DNA of 64,000 bases from Alphaproteobacteria bacterium SO-S41 (GTDB lineage Bacteria; Pseudomonadota; Alphaproteobacteria; Micropepsales; Micropepsaceae): positions 3,782,001-3,846,000 of the forward strand of contig AP024629.1 of the NCBI GenBank assembly GCA_019670725.1, written 5' to 3'. The position numbers were made by a program, and so were the translations under genes. Shown one piece after another: positions 1-9,096 of the stretch. The notes beneath the pieces are model-generated. The model saw only the letters and a program-made list of their open reading frames with translations. It was not told where the DNA came from and searched no databases. Position 1 is the first letter of the stretch, and every line of letters begins with the position of its first letter.

Positions 1-1
1 G

Positions 2-385
2 CAGCCCATCCATTGCGATCCCGATGGCGGCTTCGCGCCGCGCGGGGTGATGGCGCGCTTCTCGGAGGCGCAGGGGCATTTATGGGCGATGCTGGATGCG
101 CCGCGCGCCTGGCAGCGCGAGGCCAATCTGGCAACGGCAACGCTGGAATACCGCATCCGCTATGGCGCGCATCCCCCTGCCGGATCGATCGTCCGCCTGC
201 TGACCAATGTGGTCGCGGCGAGCGCCAAGACGGTGCGGTTTCGCCACTGGCTGTTCGATGCCGAGAGCGGCGAGATGATCGCGGCGGCGGCAGGCGCGGC
301 GCTGTTCCTCGACAAGGCGACGCGGAAGCCCGTGCCGCTGCCCGCCCAAGTCGCGGCGGCGGCCGCGCGGCGGATTACGCCTTAA
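2..385 (+). CDS. Acyl-CoA thioesterase-like hotdog protein, 5' end missing
   Basis: The frame is open from base 2, so the gene starts before the window; about 127 residues of its C-terminal part are visible. The stretch with residues like LEYRIRYGAHPPAGS and RFRHWLFDAESGEMIAAA resembles the long beta-strand region of hotdog-fold acyl-CoA thioesterases of the 4-hydroxybenzoyl-CoA thioesterase/FcbC type, which hydrolyse acyl-CoA to free acid and CoA. That is family inference; the catalytic helix region is only partly present. It ends convergently with the next gene, overlapping it by 11 bp. A GTG at 47 could be mistaken for a start but codons upstream of it continue in the same frame with protein-like composition. 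Confidence 0.6.
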   Translation, partial: QPIHCDPDGGFAPRGVMARFSEAQGHLWAMLDAPRAWQREANLATATLEYRIRYGAHPPAGSIVRLLTNVVAASAKTVRFRHWLFDAESGEMIAAAAGAALFLDKATRKPVPLPAQVAAAAARRITP

Positions 386-1223
386 GCGCGGTCCGGATCG
401 CCGTCCGGACGAGGTCCGGGTGTTCCATCGGCAGGAAGTGCGTGGCGCCCTCGATCGTTTCGAGCCGCGCGGCGGGGTGGTGCGCACGGACAAGGCTGAG
501 GAACTCGTCGCCGGTGGTCGATTCCACCGTGCCGGCAAAGACGGCGATGGGGCAGCGGAGCGTCGGCACCGCCTCGAAGATGCCGGATGGGCCGAGGCGA
601 TAGTTCTGCGCTTCCCATTGCGGGTCACAGGCAAGGCGGACGCCGTCGGGATCGGGCTTCAGGCCCCCGCGCAGATAGGCGTCGAGCATCTCGTCGGGCC
701 AGGTCTTGAAGGCGCCGCGGCCGTGATAAGCGCGGCGCACGGTGGCGACGTCGGGAAAGACCGCGCGGCGCTTCACGGTCATCATGACCAGCGGCATGGC
801 CTCGCGGTCGAGATTCGCAGGGAAACTGCGCGCGACGGGTTCGAACAGGACCAGCGCCTTGACGAGGTCGGGGCGCTGGGCCGCGACGAGCAGGCTGGAG
901 GTCGCGCCCATCGAATGGCCGGCGAGGACGTAGGGGCCGGCGCCAACGGCATCGAGAACGCGGATGAGATCGGCGGGATAGGTCAGCCAGCTCGTATGGG
1001 CGGCGGGATCGGCGGGGAGCGTCGTGAAGCCGTGACCGCGCAGGTCCGACGCCAGCACGCGCGCCTCGCCCGCGAGAGGACCGAGCAGCGGGACATAGGT
1101 TTCGGCGTTGAAGCCGTTGGCGTGGGTGAAGTGGATGGCAGGACCATCGCCGCCCCAGTCGAGCAGGTTCACGCCGCCGTCGGCGAGGGCGATCGTGCGG
1201 TGCTGGGGTTCGGGCTGATTCAC
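375..1223 (-). CDS. Alpha/beta hydrolase
   Basis: A 282-residue alpha/beta-hydrolase-fold protein. The nucleophile elbow GHSMG puts the catalytic serine near residue 104; SDLRGHG around residue 59-65 is the typical strand-loop before it, and the histidine is in EGATHF near residue 264. An oxyanion-type HxNGF segment lies near residue 34. The start is a GTG at 1223 preceded by GAGG at suitable spacing. No signal peptide is visible, so it is probably cytoplasmic. The substrate cannot be told: this group includes esterases, lactonases and haloperoxidase-like enzymes. It overlaps the thioesterase gene tail to tail. The terminator of the gene upstream lies just before its start, so it is probably transcribed separately. 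Confidence 0.85.
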   Translation of the reverse strand: MNQPEPQHRTIALADGGVNLLDWGGDGPAIHFTHANGFNAETYVPLLGPLAGEARVLASDLRGHGFTTLPADPAAHTSWLTYPADLIRVLDAVGAGPYVLAGHSMGATSSLLVAAQRPDLVKALVLFEPVARSFPANLDREAMPLVMMTVKRRAVFPDVATVRRAYHGRGAFKTWPDEMLDAYLRGGLKPDPDGVRLACDPQWEAQNYRLGPSGIFEAVPTLRCPIAVFAGTVESTTGDEFLSLVRAHHPAARLETIEGATHFLPMEHPDLVRTAIRTALKA

Positions 1224-1234
1224 GCGTGCCTCAA

Positions 1235-1273
1235 AAGAAAATGCCCCGGGCGCGCCAGGCGCACCCGGGGCAT
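1235..1273 (-). terminator. Rho-independent terminator
   Basis: A 13-bp GC-rich inverted repeat (1241-1253 with 1261-1273) is followed on the minus strand by TTTTCTTTT. It sits just after the stop of the exported protein gene that ends at 1289 and before the hydrolase start at 1223. Confidence 0.85.
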
Positions 1274-1288
1274 TCGTTCAATCCGGAA

Positions 1289-1864
1289 TTACTCGGCCGT
1301 CTTGTTCAGCGTGCCCGTGACTTCGCGCTGCAGCTGGCCGTCCTTGAAGCGGGTGAACTCAAGGCGCATCGCGTCGCCGTCGACGGTGCGGGCATAGTGC
1401 GTGACGTCATAGGTCCCGTCGGCATCGAGCACGAGGGCCGAGACGTGCAACGTGTTGCCATCGATGCGCGCCCAGTAGTGGGGCTTGCCCGACCAGAGTT
1501 CCGGGGCGCCCTTCTGCTTGAAGACCGTCGCGCTGTCGGTCGCGTCGAAGGTGATCTCGGTCGAGTCCTTGACCTTCACTTCCGAAGGGTTCTCGTCGTC
1601 GATGTAGAGGGTCGACCAGGTGATGGTGAAACCCTTGCCGGCGGCGGTGGTTTCCACGCGCGACATGCGGCCCGAGGCTTCGGCCGTGCCGGCACCGGCG
1701 CCGGTGACGACCTTGGTCGTGCCCTGGAAGATGCCGAAGAAGTACGAGATGGGCTTGGCTTCCTTGGCGGGCGCCGCGGCGGCGGGGGCCTCTTCAGGGG
1801 CCTGCGCAAAGGCCGGAGCGGCGCAAAGAAGGGCAGCGGCAATCGCCGCGACATAGGCTTTCAT
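1289..1864 (-). CDS. Exported protein of unknown function
   Basis: A 191-residue protein with a clear Sec signal peptide (basic MK start, hydrophobic AAIAAALLCAAPAFA, likely cleavage after AFA-Q near residue 21). An Ala/Pro/Glu-rich linker of about 18 residues follows, then a beta-rich domain of alternating polar and hydrophobic residues (for example RMSRVETTAAGKGFTITWS and DGDAMRLEFTRFKDGQLQRE). I do not recognise the family; the pattern suggests a small beta-barrel or beta-sandwich periplasmic protein. It is a single gene ended by a strong terminator. The gene upstream on the same strand ends at 1981, 117 bp away. Confidence 0.8.
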   Translation of the reverse strand: MKAYVAAIAAALLCAAPAFAQAPEEAPAAAAPAKEAKPISYFFGIFQGTTKVVTGAGAGTAEASGRMSRVETTAAGKGFTITWSTLYIDDENPSEVKVKDSTEITFDATDSATVFKQKGAPELWSGKPHYWARIDGNTLHVSALVLDADGTYDVTHYARTVDGDAMRLEFTRFKDGQLQREVTGTLNKTAE

Positions 1865-1980
1865 TTGAATACTCGTCTCCCAAGGGTCATCCCGCAGAGG
1901 GGGAAATCAGCACAGACCGCGGCGGAATGAAAGTGGCAGACGGGCGAGACGCCTAACGGCGCCCGCCCGCCGCCGCCGGA

Positions 1981-3555
1981 CTATTCGTGCTGGGCGGAGA
2001 TGCCCAGAATTGCCAGCATTTCCGCAGGAGGCTTGCCGGCCAGGGTCGCGAAATCGGCGGCCTTGAGGGGGGCCGGCGGGTTCGCCTGGACGGTCAGCTT
2101 GCCGCCATTGTCGATGAAGTCCTTGATCGCCTGGATCAGGGCGGCGCCTTCGGCCGACCCGGCGAGCATGCCGCTCGCCATGTCGAGGCCCATCTTGGCC
2201 TGCTGCTTCAGCTGGTCGGCCGTCACCGGGGTGCCCTGGCCGCCCGCACGCTCGTTGGCCATGTCGGCGCCCATTTCCAGGAACTTCTGGAGGCCGCCCT
2301 CGTCCACCACTTCGACGCGGGCCGCGTTCAGCGACAGCGTCTGCTGGTAGGTCTCGGGCAGCATGAGAAGGCCGGCCAGCTCAAGGCCGCCGCCGGTGAC
2401 CGAGAAGTCAACCGAGCCGAAGCCGCCGAGCTTGATGGCGTAATGGGTGAGCGCGCCGGTGCCGGCGTCCGGATCGTAGGTGGTCTCGACCAGGATGCCG
2501 ATATCCATCGGACCGGTGAAGTGCTTGGCGATCGAGGGCGGCGCCATGAACTCGCCGGCCGGGGCGGGCGTGAACGTGCCGGCGACATCGGCCTTGAAGT
2601 GCTGCGGGATCAGCCAGACGAAGGGGACGGCTTCCGTGCAGATCGACGGGAAGTTCATCGTGCCGATGCCCGGGATCTTGACGTTGTAGTTGTTCGCACA
2701 GGAGGCGCCGATCGAGATCAGGCCTTCGCGTTCCGTCGGCGGCACTTCGCCCTTCATCATGAAGGGCAGCACCTTGCTGACGTCGATGCCGTCCCAGTAG
2801 CCGTCCTGGAGCGAGAGCTCCATCGACCCCATGGGCGGCATCGGCGCAGTGCCGGAGATGCCCTTGAAGGTCAGCTTGCCCCACTTACCGCGATCGACGC
2901 CTTCGCCGGTGACTTCGGCATAGTCGTAGACGGCGGGACCGGCGGCGGGCGGCATCGGCGTGCCCGGCGGCATCATCGCCGCGGCCATCGCGCTGGAGTC
3001 GAATTCGAAATGGATGCCGGTCGCAACCGACGGGCCGATCTTGGTGGAATCGACGAGGTTGCCGATGATCTTGGCGGCCATCTCCTTCTCGGAGGCGAAC
3101 TGCGCCTTGAAGTCGGCGCCGCCGGGCTTGAACCAGAACTGTTTCATCGCCCAGTCGGAGACCGTCCAGCCGGCGATCGAGATGACCTGCTTGCCGTCGA
3201 CGATGAGCGAGACCTCTTTCAGGTCGAGATGGCTGACCAGCGTCTTGAAGGTCTGGTCGGCCTCGGCGCCGTAGCGGTTGGCGTCGAAGATCGAGAGGAT
3301 CGCGTCGCCGTCGAGGCCGGTCAGTTCGGCGTGCTTGATGAAAACCTTGTTGGCCTCGTCGGCGCTGCCGTCGCCGTTCTTCTTGGCGAGGGTGAGGTTT
3401 TCGAGCGCGATGACCCCGCCCAGGTCAGACTTGCTGTCATAGCGGGCGACGACGCCCGGGAGCTGAGCGAGCAGTCCGTCGATGTCGGTGGATTGGGCGG
3501 GCGCCGGAAGCACGAAGGCGATCGCGGCGATGGCAGCTAAGGCGAAACGGCGCAT
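1981..3555 (-). CDS. Large exported protein of unknown function (paralogue A)
   Basis: A 524-residue protein. The start at 3555 is chosen over an upstream ATG at 3663 because GAGGAAACC precedes it and it begins directly with a signal peptide (MRRFALAAIAAIAFVLPAPAQS). The mature part is acidic and rich in Gly, Leu and Asp, with repeated short beta-like units such as LTLAKKNGD, LKEVSLIVDGKQ and KLGGFGSVDFSV. It aligns end to end by eye with the gene at 5163-6698: both start with a VDxLL-type segment, then SKSxxxGV, an FKxL segment, and both finish with LTVxxxPxxPL/I. I cannot name the family. The pair flanks a patatin-like lipoprotein gene, which suggests a shared envelope role, but function is unknown. 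Confidence 0.8.
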   Translation of the reverse strand: MRRFALAAIAAIAFVLPAPAQSTDIDGLLAQLPGVVARYDSKSDLGGVIALENLTLAKKNGDGSADEANKVFIKHAELTGLDGDAILSIFDANRYGAEADQTFKTLVSHLDLKEVSLIVDGKQVISIAGWTVSDWAMKQFWFKPGGADFKAQFASEKEMAAKIIGNLVDSTKIGPSVATGIHFEFDSSAMAAAMMPPGTPMPPAAGPAVYDYAEVTGEGVDRGKWGKLTFKGISGTAPMPPMGSMELSLQDGYWDGIDVSKVLPFMMKGEVPPTEREGLISIGASCANNYNVKIPGIGTMNFPSICTEAVPFVWLIPQHFKADVAGTFTPAPAGEFMAPPSIAKHFTGPMDIGILVETTYDPDAGTGALTHYAIKLGGFGSVDFSVTGGGLELAGLLMLPETYQQTLSLNAARVEVVDEGGLQKFLEMGADMANERAGGQGTPVTADQLKQQAKMGLDMASGMLAGSAEGAALIQAIKDFIDNGGKLTVQANPPAPLKAADFATLAGKPPAEMLAILGISAQHE

Positions 3556-3725
3556 GGTTTCCTCGGGTCGGGGGAACACGGCAAGGTTAGCCCTATTGTG
3601 CACGCAACCGCCAAGCCCGCCAGTGGGGTCATGGTGAAGACTTTGTGTCCGCAACACAGGCAAATCGCCTCGTTGACCGAAGCGACAAGCCCGCTTTAGC
3701 TGGCCCGGCGAAGGAGAACGTTGCC

Positions 3726-5117
3726 GTGAAATCGATCATCGCCCTGGGGCTGGCGGCGGCATTGCTGGGCGGCTGCGCCTCGCTGCAGGCGCAGGTCAAT
3801 GCGCCGCTGAAGTCGTTCGACGAGAGCACAGGCTATCGCCTGACGAACCTGTCGTCGGCGCGCAGTTCCGACGAGTTCCTGATCGTCGTGTCGTTTTCGG
3901 GCGGCGGCAAGCGGTCGGCCGCCTTCGCTTATGGCGCGCTGGAGGCGATGCGCGACATGGGCTTCACCTCGCACGGTCGCACCAGCAGCCTGCTGCACGA
4001 GGTGGACCTGCTGACCGGGGTGTCCGGCGGCAGCTTCCCGGCGGCCTATTACGCGCTTTATCGCGATAAGATGTTTGAGACCTTCCGGCGGGACTTCCTG
4101 AACGAGGATCTCAACGACGAGATCGCCGGCATCTACCTGCTGCCCTGGCGCTGGGACTGGATGGTCAATCCCGACTGGGGGACCAATGACGAGATGGCGC
4201 GGGTCTATGACGAGCTGATGTTCCACGGCGCGACCTTCGGCGACCTCGAGAAGCTGGGGCCGCCCTTCGCGATGGTGCAGGCGACCGATCTCGCCTCGGG
4301 CACCTCGTTCCCGTTCATCCAGAGCCAGTTCGATCTCATCTGTTCGGACCTGTCGAACTATCCGATTTCGCGGGCGGTGGCGGCGTCGAACGGGTTCCCC
4401 ATTCTTTTCACGCCGATCACGCTGCGGAACTACAGCGCCTATTGCGCGACCGAGCCGGCCTGGATCAAGCCGGCGCTCGCCGACCCCGATCCGCTGTCGC
4501 GCCAGCGCCAGCAGGCGCTGATCGCCCGGCGCTATACGCAGGCCGGGCGCGACGACTATGTGCATCTCGTCGATGGCGGGGTCGGCGACAACCTCGCGAT
4601 GCGCGGGCTGCTCAATTATATCGCGCGCTACGACACGCCCGCGAGCGCCCCGGACCCAAGCGGCCGCATTCATCGCCTGCGCCGGGTCATCTTCATCTCG
4701 ATCGACGGCCAGTCCGCCCAAGACCGCGAGATCAACCGCACGCCGGTGGTCGGCGACATATTGCGCATCGTCGATGCGGTCACCTCGAACACGATCGACC
4801 AGTATAATTTCGAAACGCTGCGGCTGGCGCGCAGTTCGGCGAAGGCGGTGGCCGACAATCTGACGGCGATGCGCTGCGCGGGCCATGCGGGCGAAGGTCT
4901 GGGCGCGAGTTCGGCCTTGGTGCATATCGCGCTCAGCGAACAGCCGGGGGCGGCGGCGCTGAAGGAAATCCCGACGGGCCTGACGATCGCCGCGGACCAG
5001 GTCGAGCAGCTCGTCGCCGCCGGGCGCCAGGCGGTGCTGAACGATGCGACGCTGCGCGCCGTCATCGCGGGGATCGACACGCCCGTCCCCTGCCCCGCCA
5101 GCGTGGCGCAGAAATAG
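3726..5117 (+). CDS. Patatin-like phospholipase lipoprotein
   Basis: A 463-residue predicted lipoprotein. A GTG start at 3726 is preferred because GAAGGAGAACG lies at proper spacing and the protein then opens with a lipoprotein signal ending in LLGGC (Cys near residue 17). The patatin fold is supported by the oxyanion segment SGGGKRSAAFAYGAL (about residues 62-76), the nucleophile elbow GVSGGS and the catalytic DGGVGDN near the C-terminal third. Patatins cleave acyl ester bonds of phospholipids or neutral lipids with a Ser-Asp dyad. The protein should be anchored to an envelope membrane. It is flanked by two paralogous exported proteins on the opposite strand. The longer reading from 3645 would bury the signal peptide. 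Confidence 0.9.
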   Translation: MKSIIALGLAAALLGGCASLQAQVNAPLKSFDESTGYRLTNLSSARSSDEFLIVVSFSGGGKRSAAFAYGALEAMRDMGFTSHGRTSSLLHEVDLLTGVSGGSFPAAYYALYRDKMFETFRRDFLNEDLNDEIAGIYLLPWRWDWMVNPDWGTNDEMARVYDELMFHGATFGDLEKLGPPFAMVQATDLASGTSFPFIQSQFDLICSDLSNYPISRAVAASNGFPILFTPITLRNYSAYCATEPAWIKPALADPDPLSRQRQQALIARRYTQAGRDDYVHLVDGGVGDNLAMRGLLNYIARYDTPASAPDPSGRIHRLRRVIFISIDGQSAQDREINRTPVVGDILRIVDAVTSNTIDQYNFETLRLARSSAKAVADNLTAMRCAGHAGEGLGASSALVHIALSEQPGAAALKEIPTGLTIAADQVEQLVAAGRQAVLNDATLRAVIAGIDTPVPCPASVAQK

Positions 5118-5144
5118 AAACGGCGCCCGCGAGGGCGCCGTTTC
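5117..5144. terminator. Bidirectional terminator
   Basis: A perfect 12-bp stem (5117-5128 with 5133-5144) with a GCGA tetraloop, carrying AAA on one side and TTT on the other. It lies between the convergent ends of the patatin gene and the exported protein gene ending at 5163, so it can serve both. Confidence 0.8.
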
Positions 5145-5162
5145 CGGATCGCTGTGCGAGGC

Positions 5163-6698
5163 TTACTGCGGCGTCGCTTCGACGGTGACGCCGAAGAGAT
5201 CGGCGGCGCCCATCGGGTCCATCGCCGCGCCCATGCCGCTCATCGCGGTGATCGGGCTCGCGGGCTGAACCTTCACGGTCAGCGTGCCCGGCGAGGAGAT
5301 GAACGACTTCAGCGCGGCGACGATCGACTTCATGCGCTCGCTGAGGGGCTTGGGCTGGCCGTCGGGGCCGGGAACGCCGCCTTCGAGCGCGGTGAGCTGG
5401 TCCAGCATCTTCTGGCGCTCGGCGTCGGGGGTGGAGTTCTCTTCCTTCGCGGCGAGTTCGAGGACCTTTTCGAAGCCGCCATTGTTCTTCAGGTAGAGCT
5501 GCGCCTGCTTCAGGCCGATCTGCATCGCGGCCATCTGCATCGCGTTGGGATCGATGAGCTGGGCGAGGTCGATGCCGGTGAGGTCGAGCGAAAGCAGCGT
5601 GTCGGCGAGATGCGACTCGGCGATCTTCAGCTCCTTCAACTGCACATTGGTGCCATCGAAGGCCCAGTCGAGACCGAAGTCGAGGTCGAGCTGGGAGATG
5701 CCGATGTCCTGGAGCTCCTTGCTCTCGCTGGGATTGGGCACGATCACCATGTCGGTGAGCGCGACCTTCAGCGCCGAGGGGACGAGCCAGTAGAAGCTGA
5801 TGGGATCGATCGTGTACGAGGCGATCGTCACCTTCGTGCCCATGATGTCGTAGTCGAGGCCGTTGACGCTGCCGCCGCCGATGCTGAGCAGGCCTTCCGG
5901 CGCGACGGGCGGCAGTTCGGCCTTCACCATCCAGGGCAGGACGCGCGAGATGTCGCCGCCGTCAGCGGAGGCCGACGCCATCTTGGTGGTGTTGCCCATC
6001 GACGAGGCTTCGAGCGCCTCGAGCGAGGACTTGCCGTACTGGCCGCGCGTGAAGCCTTCGAGCGCGATGTGCTTCAGCGAGAACTTGCTGCCGTTCGCAT
6101 CGACCGAGACATTGTTGACCTCGAACGGGCCGGCGATGACGCTGTCGAGCACCGCGCCGAGGAACTTGATGTTGTCGGCGTCGGTCGCCGGCGCGCCGCC
6201 GGTGCCCGGCGGCTTCACCTGGAGCTGCTTCATCTGCACGCCGCCGAAGGCGAGGCTTTCGACGGTGCCCGCCTGGGCGCCGTTCATGAAGATTGTGACG
6301 CCCTTGACCGAGATGTCGCCGAAGAGCGGCTTGAAGGTCTCTTCCGGCGTCGCGCCGTACTTGGCGAAGTCGAAGACATAGGCGAAGGCCGCCATGTCGA
6401 CGCCGCGGAGGCCGAGCTCAGCGATTTGGAAGTAGTTGGCGGTCTCGTTGGCGGGATCGGCGAATTTCAGGTTGGTGACGGTGGTGACGCCCGAGATCGC
6501 GTCATAGGACTTCGACTCGTAGCTCGCCTTGACGTTGGGAGGCACGAGCTTCAGCAGCGCGTCGACGTCGACTTCGCCGGGCTGGACCGCCTGCGCCATC
6601 GCGACGGGTGCGACGGGCGTCAGGATCACGGCAGCGCCGAGGCCAAGGCCGGTCGCCAGCGCGGTGGAAAGGAACAGAGCGGAAAGTTTCAGGCGCAT
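5163..6698 (-). CDS. Large exported protein of unknown function (paralogue B)
   Basis: A 511-residue protein. The start at 6698 gives a signal peptide (MRLKLSALFLSTALATG..., likely cleavage after VAMAQA near residue 36), whereas the frame upstream is just unused coding-like sequence. The mature part parallels the protein at 1981-3555: VDALLKLVPPNVKASYESKS, a KYGATPEETFKPLF segment, a VSLDANGSKFSL-like strand pattern and a C-terminal GTLTVKVQP. No enzyme motif is visible; it may be a binding or structural envelope protein. Divergence between the two copies is considerable, so the duplication is not recent. Its promoter must lie between 6699 and 6821. Confidence 0.8.
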   Translation of the reverse strand: MRLKLSALFLSTALATGLGLGAAVILTPVAPVAMAQAVQPGEVDVDALLKLVPPNVKASYESKSYDAISGVTTVTNLKFADPANETANYFQIAELGLRGVDMAAFAYVFDFAKYGATPEETFKPLFGDISVKGVTIFMNGAQAGTVESLAFGGVQMKQLQVKPPGTGGAPATDADNIKFLGAVLDSVIAGPFEVNNVSVDANGSKFSLKHIALEGFTRGQYGKSSLEALEASSMGNTTKMASASADGGDISRVLPWMVKAELPPVAPEGLLSIGGGSVNGLDYDIMGTKVTIASYTIDPISFYWLVPSALKVALTDMVIVPNPSESKELQDIGISQLDLDFGLDWAFDGTNVQLKELKIAESHLADTLLSLDLTGIDLAQLIDPNAMQMAAMQIGLKQAQLYLKNNGGFEKVLELAAKEENSTPDAERQKMLDQLTALEGGVPGPDGQPKPLSERMKSIVAALKSFISSPGTLTVKVQPASPITAMSGMGAAMDPMGAADLFGVTVEATPQ

Positions 6699-6821
6699 CG
6701 TCAGGTAACCCCAAGTGACAGCCCCGAGGGCCGGGACCGGGGTCTTCTTACTGGAATGCGGCGAAAAACAGAACGGCAGGTGGGCCGGAGCGTGACGCAG
6801 GACACGTCCGGGCCATATATT

Positions 6822-6852
6822 GGAAAGGCCGGAACGTGTGTTCCGGCCTTCC
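6822..6852 (-). terminator. Probable terminator after fadJ
   Basis: A 10-bp perfect stem (6825-6834 with 6841-6850) closed by a CGTGTG loop, just after the fadJ stop on the minus strand. The T-tract is short (TTTCC), so efficiency is uncertain. Confidence 0.6.
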
Positions 6853-6873
6853 AAATCGGCGCTGCTGAGCGCG

Positions 6874-9090
6874 CTATGCCGCCTTTTGGGCGGCTTTCCA
6901 CTTGCCGTAGAAGGTCTCGCCGGCGGCGGCCATATCGCGGAGAAGCTGCGGCGGGGCGAAGCGGGGGCCGTAGGCCTGGGCCATGCGGTCGCATTCCTTG
7001 ACGAACTTCGCGAGCCCGACGGTATCGATCAAGCTGATCGGGCCGCCGGTCCAGGGCGCAAAGCCCCAGCCGAGAATGGCGCCGACATCGGCATCGCGCG
7101 GATCGGTGACGACGCCTTCCGCGAAGCAGCGGGCGGCTTCGACGGCCTGGCGGTAGAGGAAGCGCTTCTTCAGCTCGTCGACGACCGGCGGCTCCGCCTC
7201 GGTCACTTTGACGCCGACAAGATCGAGCAGGCCCGGCCACAGCGTCTTCGGTCCCTTGGCGGCGGGATAGTCGTAGAAGCCCTTGAGGTTCTTGCGGCCG
7301 TAGCGGCCGTGCTTGACGACCAGCGCCTCGTAGAGCGCGTCGGCCGGACCCGCGACGTAACGGTCGCCGAGATCCTTCTTCGTCTGCTCGCGCACCTTGT
7401 AGCCGAGGTCGAGGCCGACATCGTCGGAGAGCTCGAGCGGGCCGCGGGGCATGCCGGTCATGCGGCCGACATTGTCGATGATGGCGGGCGCGATGCCCTC
7501 GGCCAGCATCTCCTGGCCCTCGCCGACATAGGTGCCGAAGCAGCGCGAGGTGTAGAAGCCGCGGCTGTCGTTCACGACGATGGGCGTCTTGCGGATCTTC
7601 TTTACGTAGTCGATCGCGACCGCGAGGGCGCGCGGCGAGGTTTGCTTGCCGAGGATCAGCTCGACAAGGCCCATCTTGTCGACCGGCGAGAAGAAGTGGA
7701 TGCCGATGAAGTTCTCGGGCCGCTCGCTGGCTTCCGCGAGGCCGGTGATGGGGAGTGTCGAGGTGTTCGAGCCGAAGATCGCGGTGGCGCTGAGCTGCGC
7801 TTCCGCCTGCTTCGTCACGTTCGCCTTGATCTCACGGTTCTCGAACACCGCCTCGACGACGAGATCAGCGCCCTTCACGTCGGCATAGTCGACGGTCGGC
7901 TTGATGAGGGCGAGCGTCGCCTCGGCGCGATCGCGCGCCAGCTTGCCGCGCTCCACCTGTTTGGCGATGAGGCCTTCGCTATAGGCCTTGCCCTTCTGGG
8001 CGGCCTCGATGGTCGTATCCAGCAGCACCGTCTCGATGCCGGCGAGCGCCTGCACATAGGCGATGCCGGCGCCCATCATACCGGCGCCGATGACTGCGAC
8101 CTTCTTCACGTCGGTCGGCGGCTCGTCCTTGGGGCGGCGCGCGCCTTTGCCGAGCTCCTGCATCGACAGGAACATCGAGCGCATCATGTTGCGCGCGGTC
8201 GGATGGTTGGAAAGCTGGGCGAAATAACGCGACTCGACGCGCAACGCGGCGTCGATCGGCAGCTGGATGCCTTCATAGACGCATTTCATGATGGCGAGCT
8301 GTGCGGGGTAGTTGCCGTAGGTGTTCTTGCGCAGCATGGCGTTGCCGAGCACGAAGACCTGGCCGCCGCCGCCCTGCTGGTGCGGCGTACCACCGGGAAT
8401 GCGGAAGTCCTTCTTGTCCCACGGCGCGGTCGGATCGCCCTTCGTGCGGATCCATTCCTTTGCCGAGGTGACCTCGCTGCCGGTCGGCACGACCGCGTGG
8501 ACGAAGCCGAGCTTCAGCGCTTCGGACGGCGTCGAGGGCTTGCCTTCGAGCAACAGCGGCAGGGCGTTGGCGGCGCCGACGAGGCGCGGGAGGCGCTGGG
8601 TGCCGCCGGCCCCGGGCAGGAGGCCGATCTTGGCTTCGGGCAGGCCGAGCTGGATGCGAGGGTTGTCGCCGACGACACGGTAGTGGCAGGCGAGCGTCAC
8701 TTCGAGACCGCCGCCGAGCGCAAGGCCGTTGATCGCCGCGGCGACCGGCTTGCCGCAGGTCTCCAGCCCGCGCAGCACGCGGTTGAAGGCGAAGGCGCTG
8801 TCGAACTGCTTCTTCAGCTTCTCGTCTTCGGTGAGCGCGACGGTGGAACCGGCATTCCCTTCCATCTCGCCGATATCGGCGCCGGCGCAGAAGCCGGTCG
8901 TCTTGCCGGAGGTGATGACGAGGCCTTTGATCGCGGCCTCGGTCTTCACCCGTTCTGCGATGGCGGTGATCTCGGCGAGCACGCTGGCAGTCAGCGTGTT
9001 CATCGAGCGGCCGGGGACGTCGAACACCGCGAGGGCGATGCCGTCGCTGTCGATCGTGAACTTGAAGTTGTCGTAAGCGGTCATGGCCAT
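6874..9090 (-). CDS. fadJ: 3-hydroxyacyl-CoA dehydrogenase / enoyl-CoA hydratase (fatty-acid oxidation alpha subunit)
   Basis: A 738-residue multifunctional beta-oxidation protein. Residues 1-190 form a crotonase domain: FCAGADIGEMEG and LALGGGLEVTLACHYRV make the oxyanion pocket, and LPEAKIGLLPGAGGTQRLPR carries the second catalytic Glu. A Rossmann motif VIGAGMMGAGIAY near residue 333 begins the NAD-dependent 3-hydroxyacyl-CoA dehydrogenase part, with GIHFFSPVDKM in the active site region. It hydrates trans-2-enoyl-CoA and oxidises the L-3-hydroxyacyl-CoA to 3-ketoacyl-CoA. It follows the thiolase gene by 6 bp, thiolase first, the order of fadIJ rather than fadBA. Length agrees with the family (about 715-740). 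Confidence 0.95.
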   Translation of the reverse strand: MAMTAYDNFKFTIDSDGIALAVFDVPGRSMNTLTASVLAEITAIAERVKTEAAIKGLVITSGKTTGFCAGADIGEMEGNAGSTVALTEDEKLKKQFDSAFAFNRVLRGLETCGKPVAAAINGLALGGGLEVTLACHYRVVGDNPRIQLGLPEAKIGLLPGAGGTQRLPRLVGAANALPLLLEGKPSTPSEALKLGFVHAVVPTGSEVTSAKEWIRTKGDPTAPWDKKDFRIPGGTPHQQGGGGQVFVLGNAMLRKNTYGNYPAQLAIMKCVYEGIQLPIDAALRVESRYFAQLSNHPTARNMMRSMFLSMQELGKGARRPKDEPPTDVKKVAVIGAGMMGAGIAYVQALAGIETVLLDTTIEAAQKGKAYSEGLIAKQVERGKLARDRAEATLALIKPTVDYADVKGADLVVEAVFENREIKANVTKQAEAQLSATAIFGSNTSTLPITGLAEASERPENFIGIHFFSPVDKMGLVELILGKQTSPRALAVAIDYVKKIRKTPIVVNDSRGFYTSRCFGTYVGEGQEMLAEGIAPAIIDNVGRMTGMPRGPLELSDDVGLDLGYKVREQTKKDLGDRYVAGPADALYEALVVKHGRYGRKNLKGFYDYPAAKGPKTLWPGLLDLVGVKVTEAEPPVVDELKKRFLYRQAVEAARCFAEGVVTDPRDADVGAILGWGFAPWTGGPISLIDTVGLAKFVKECDRMAQAYGPRFAPPQLLRDMAAAGETFYGKWKAAQKAA

Positions 9091-9096
9091 GTGCCC

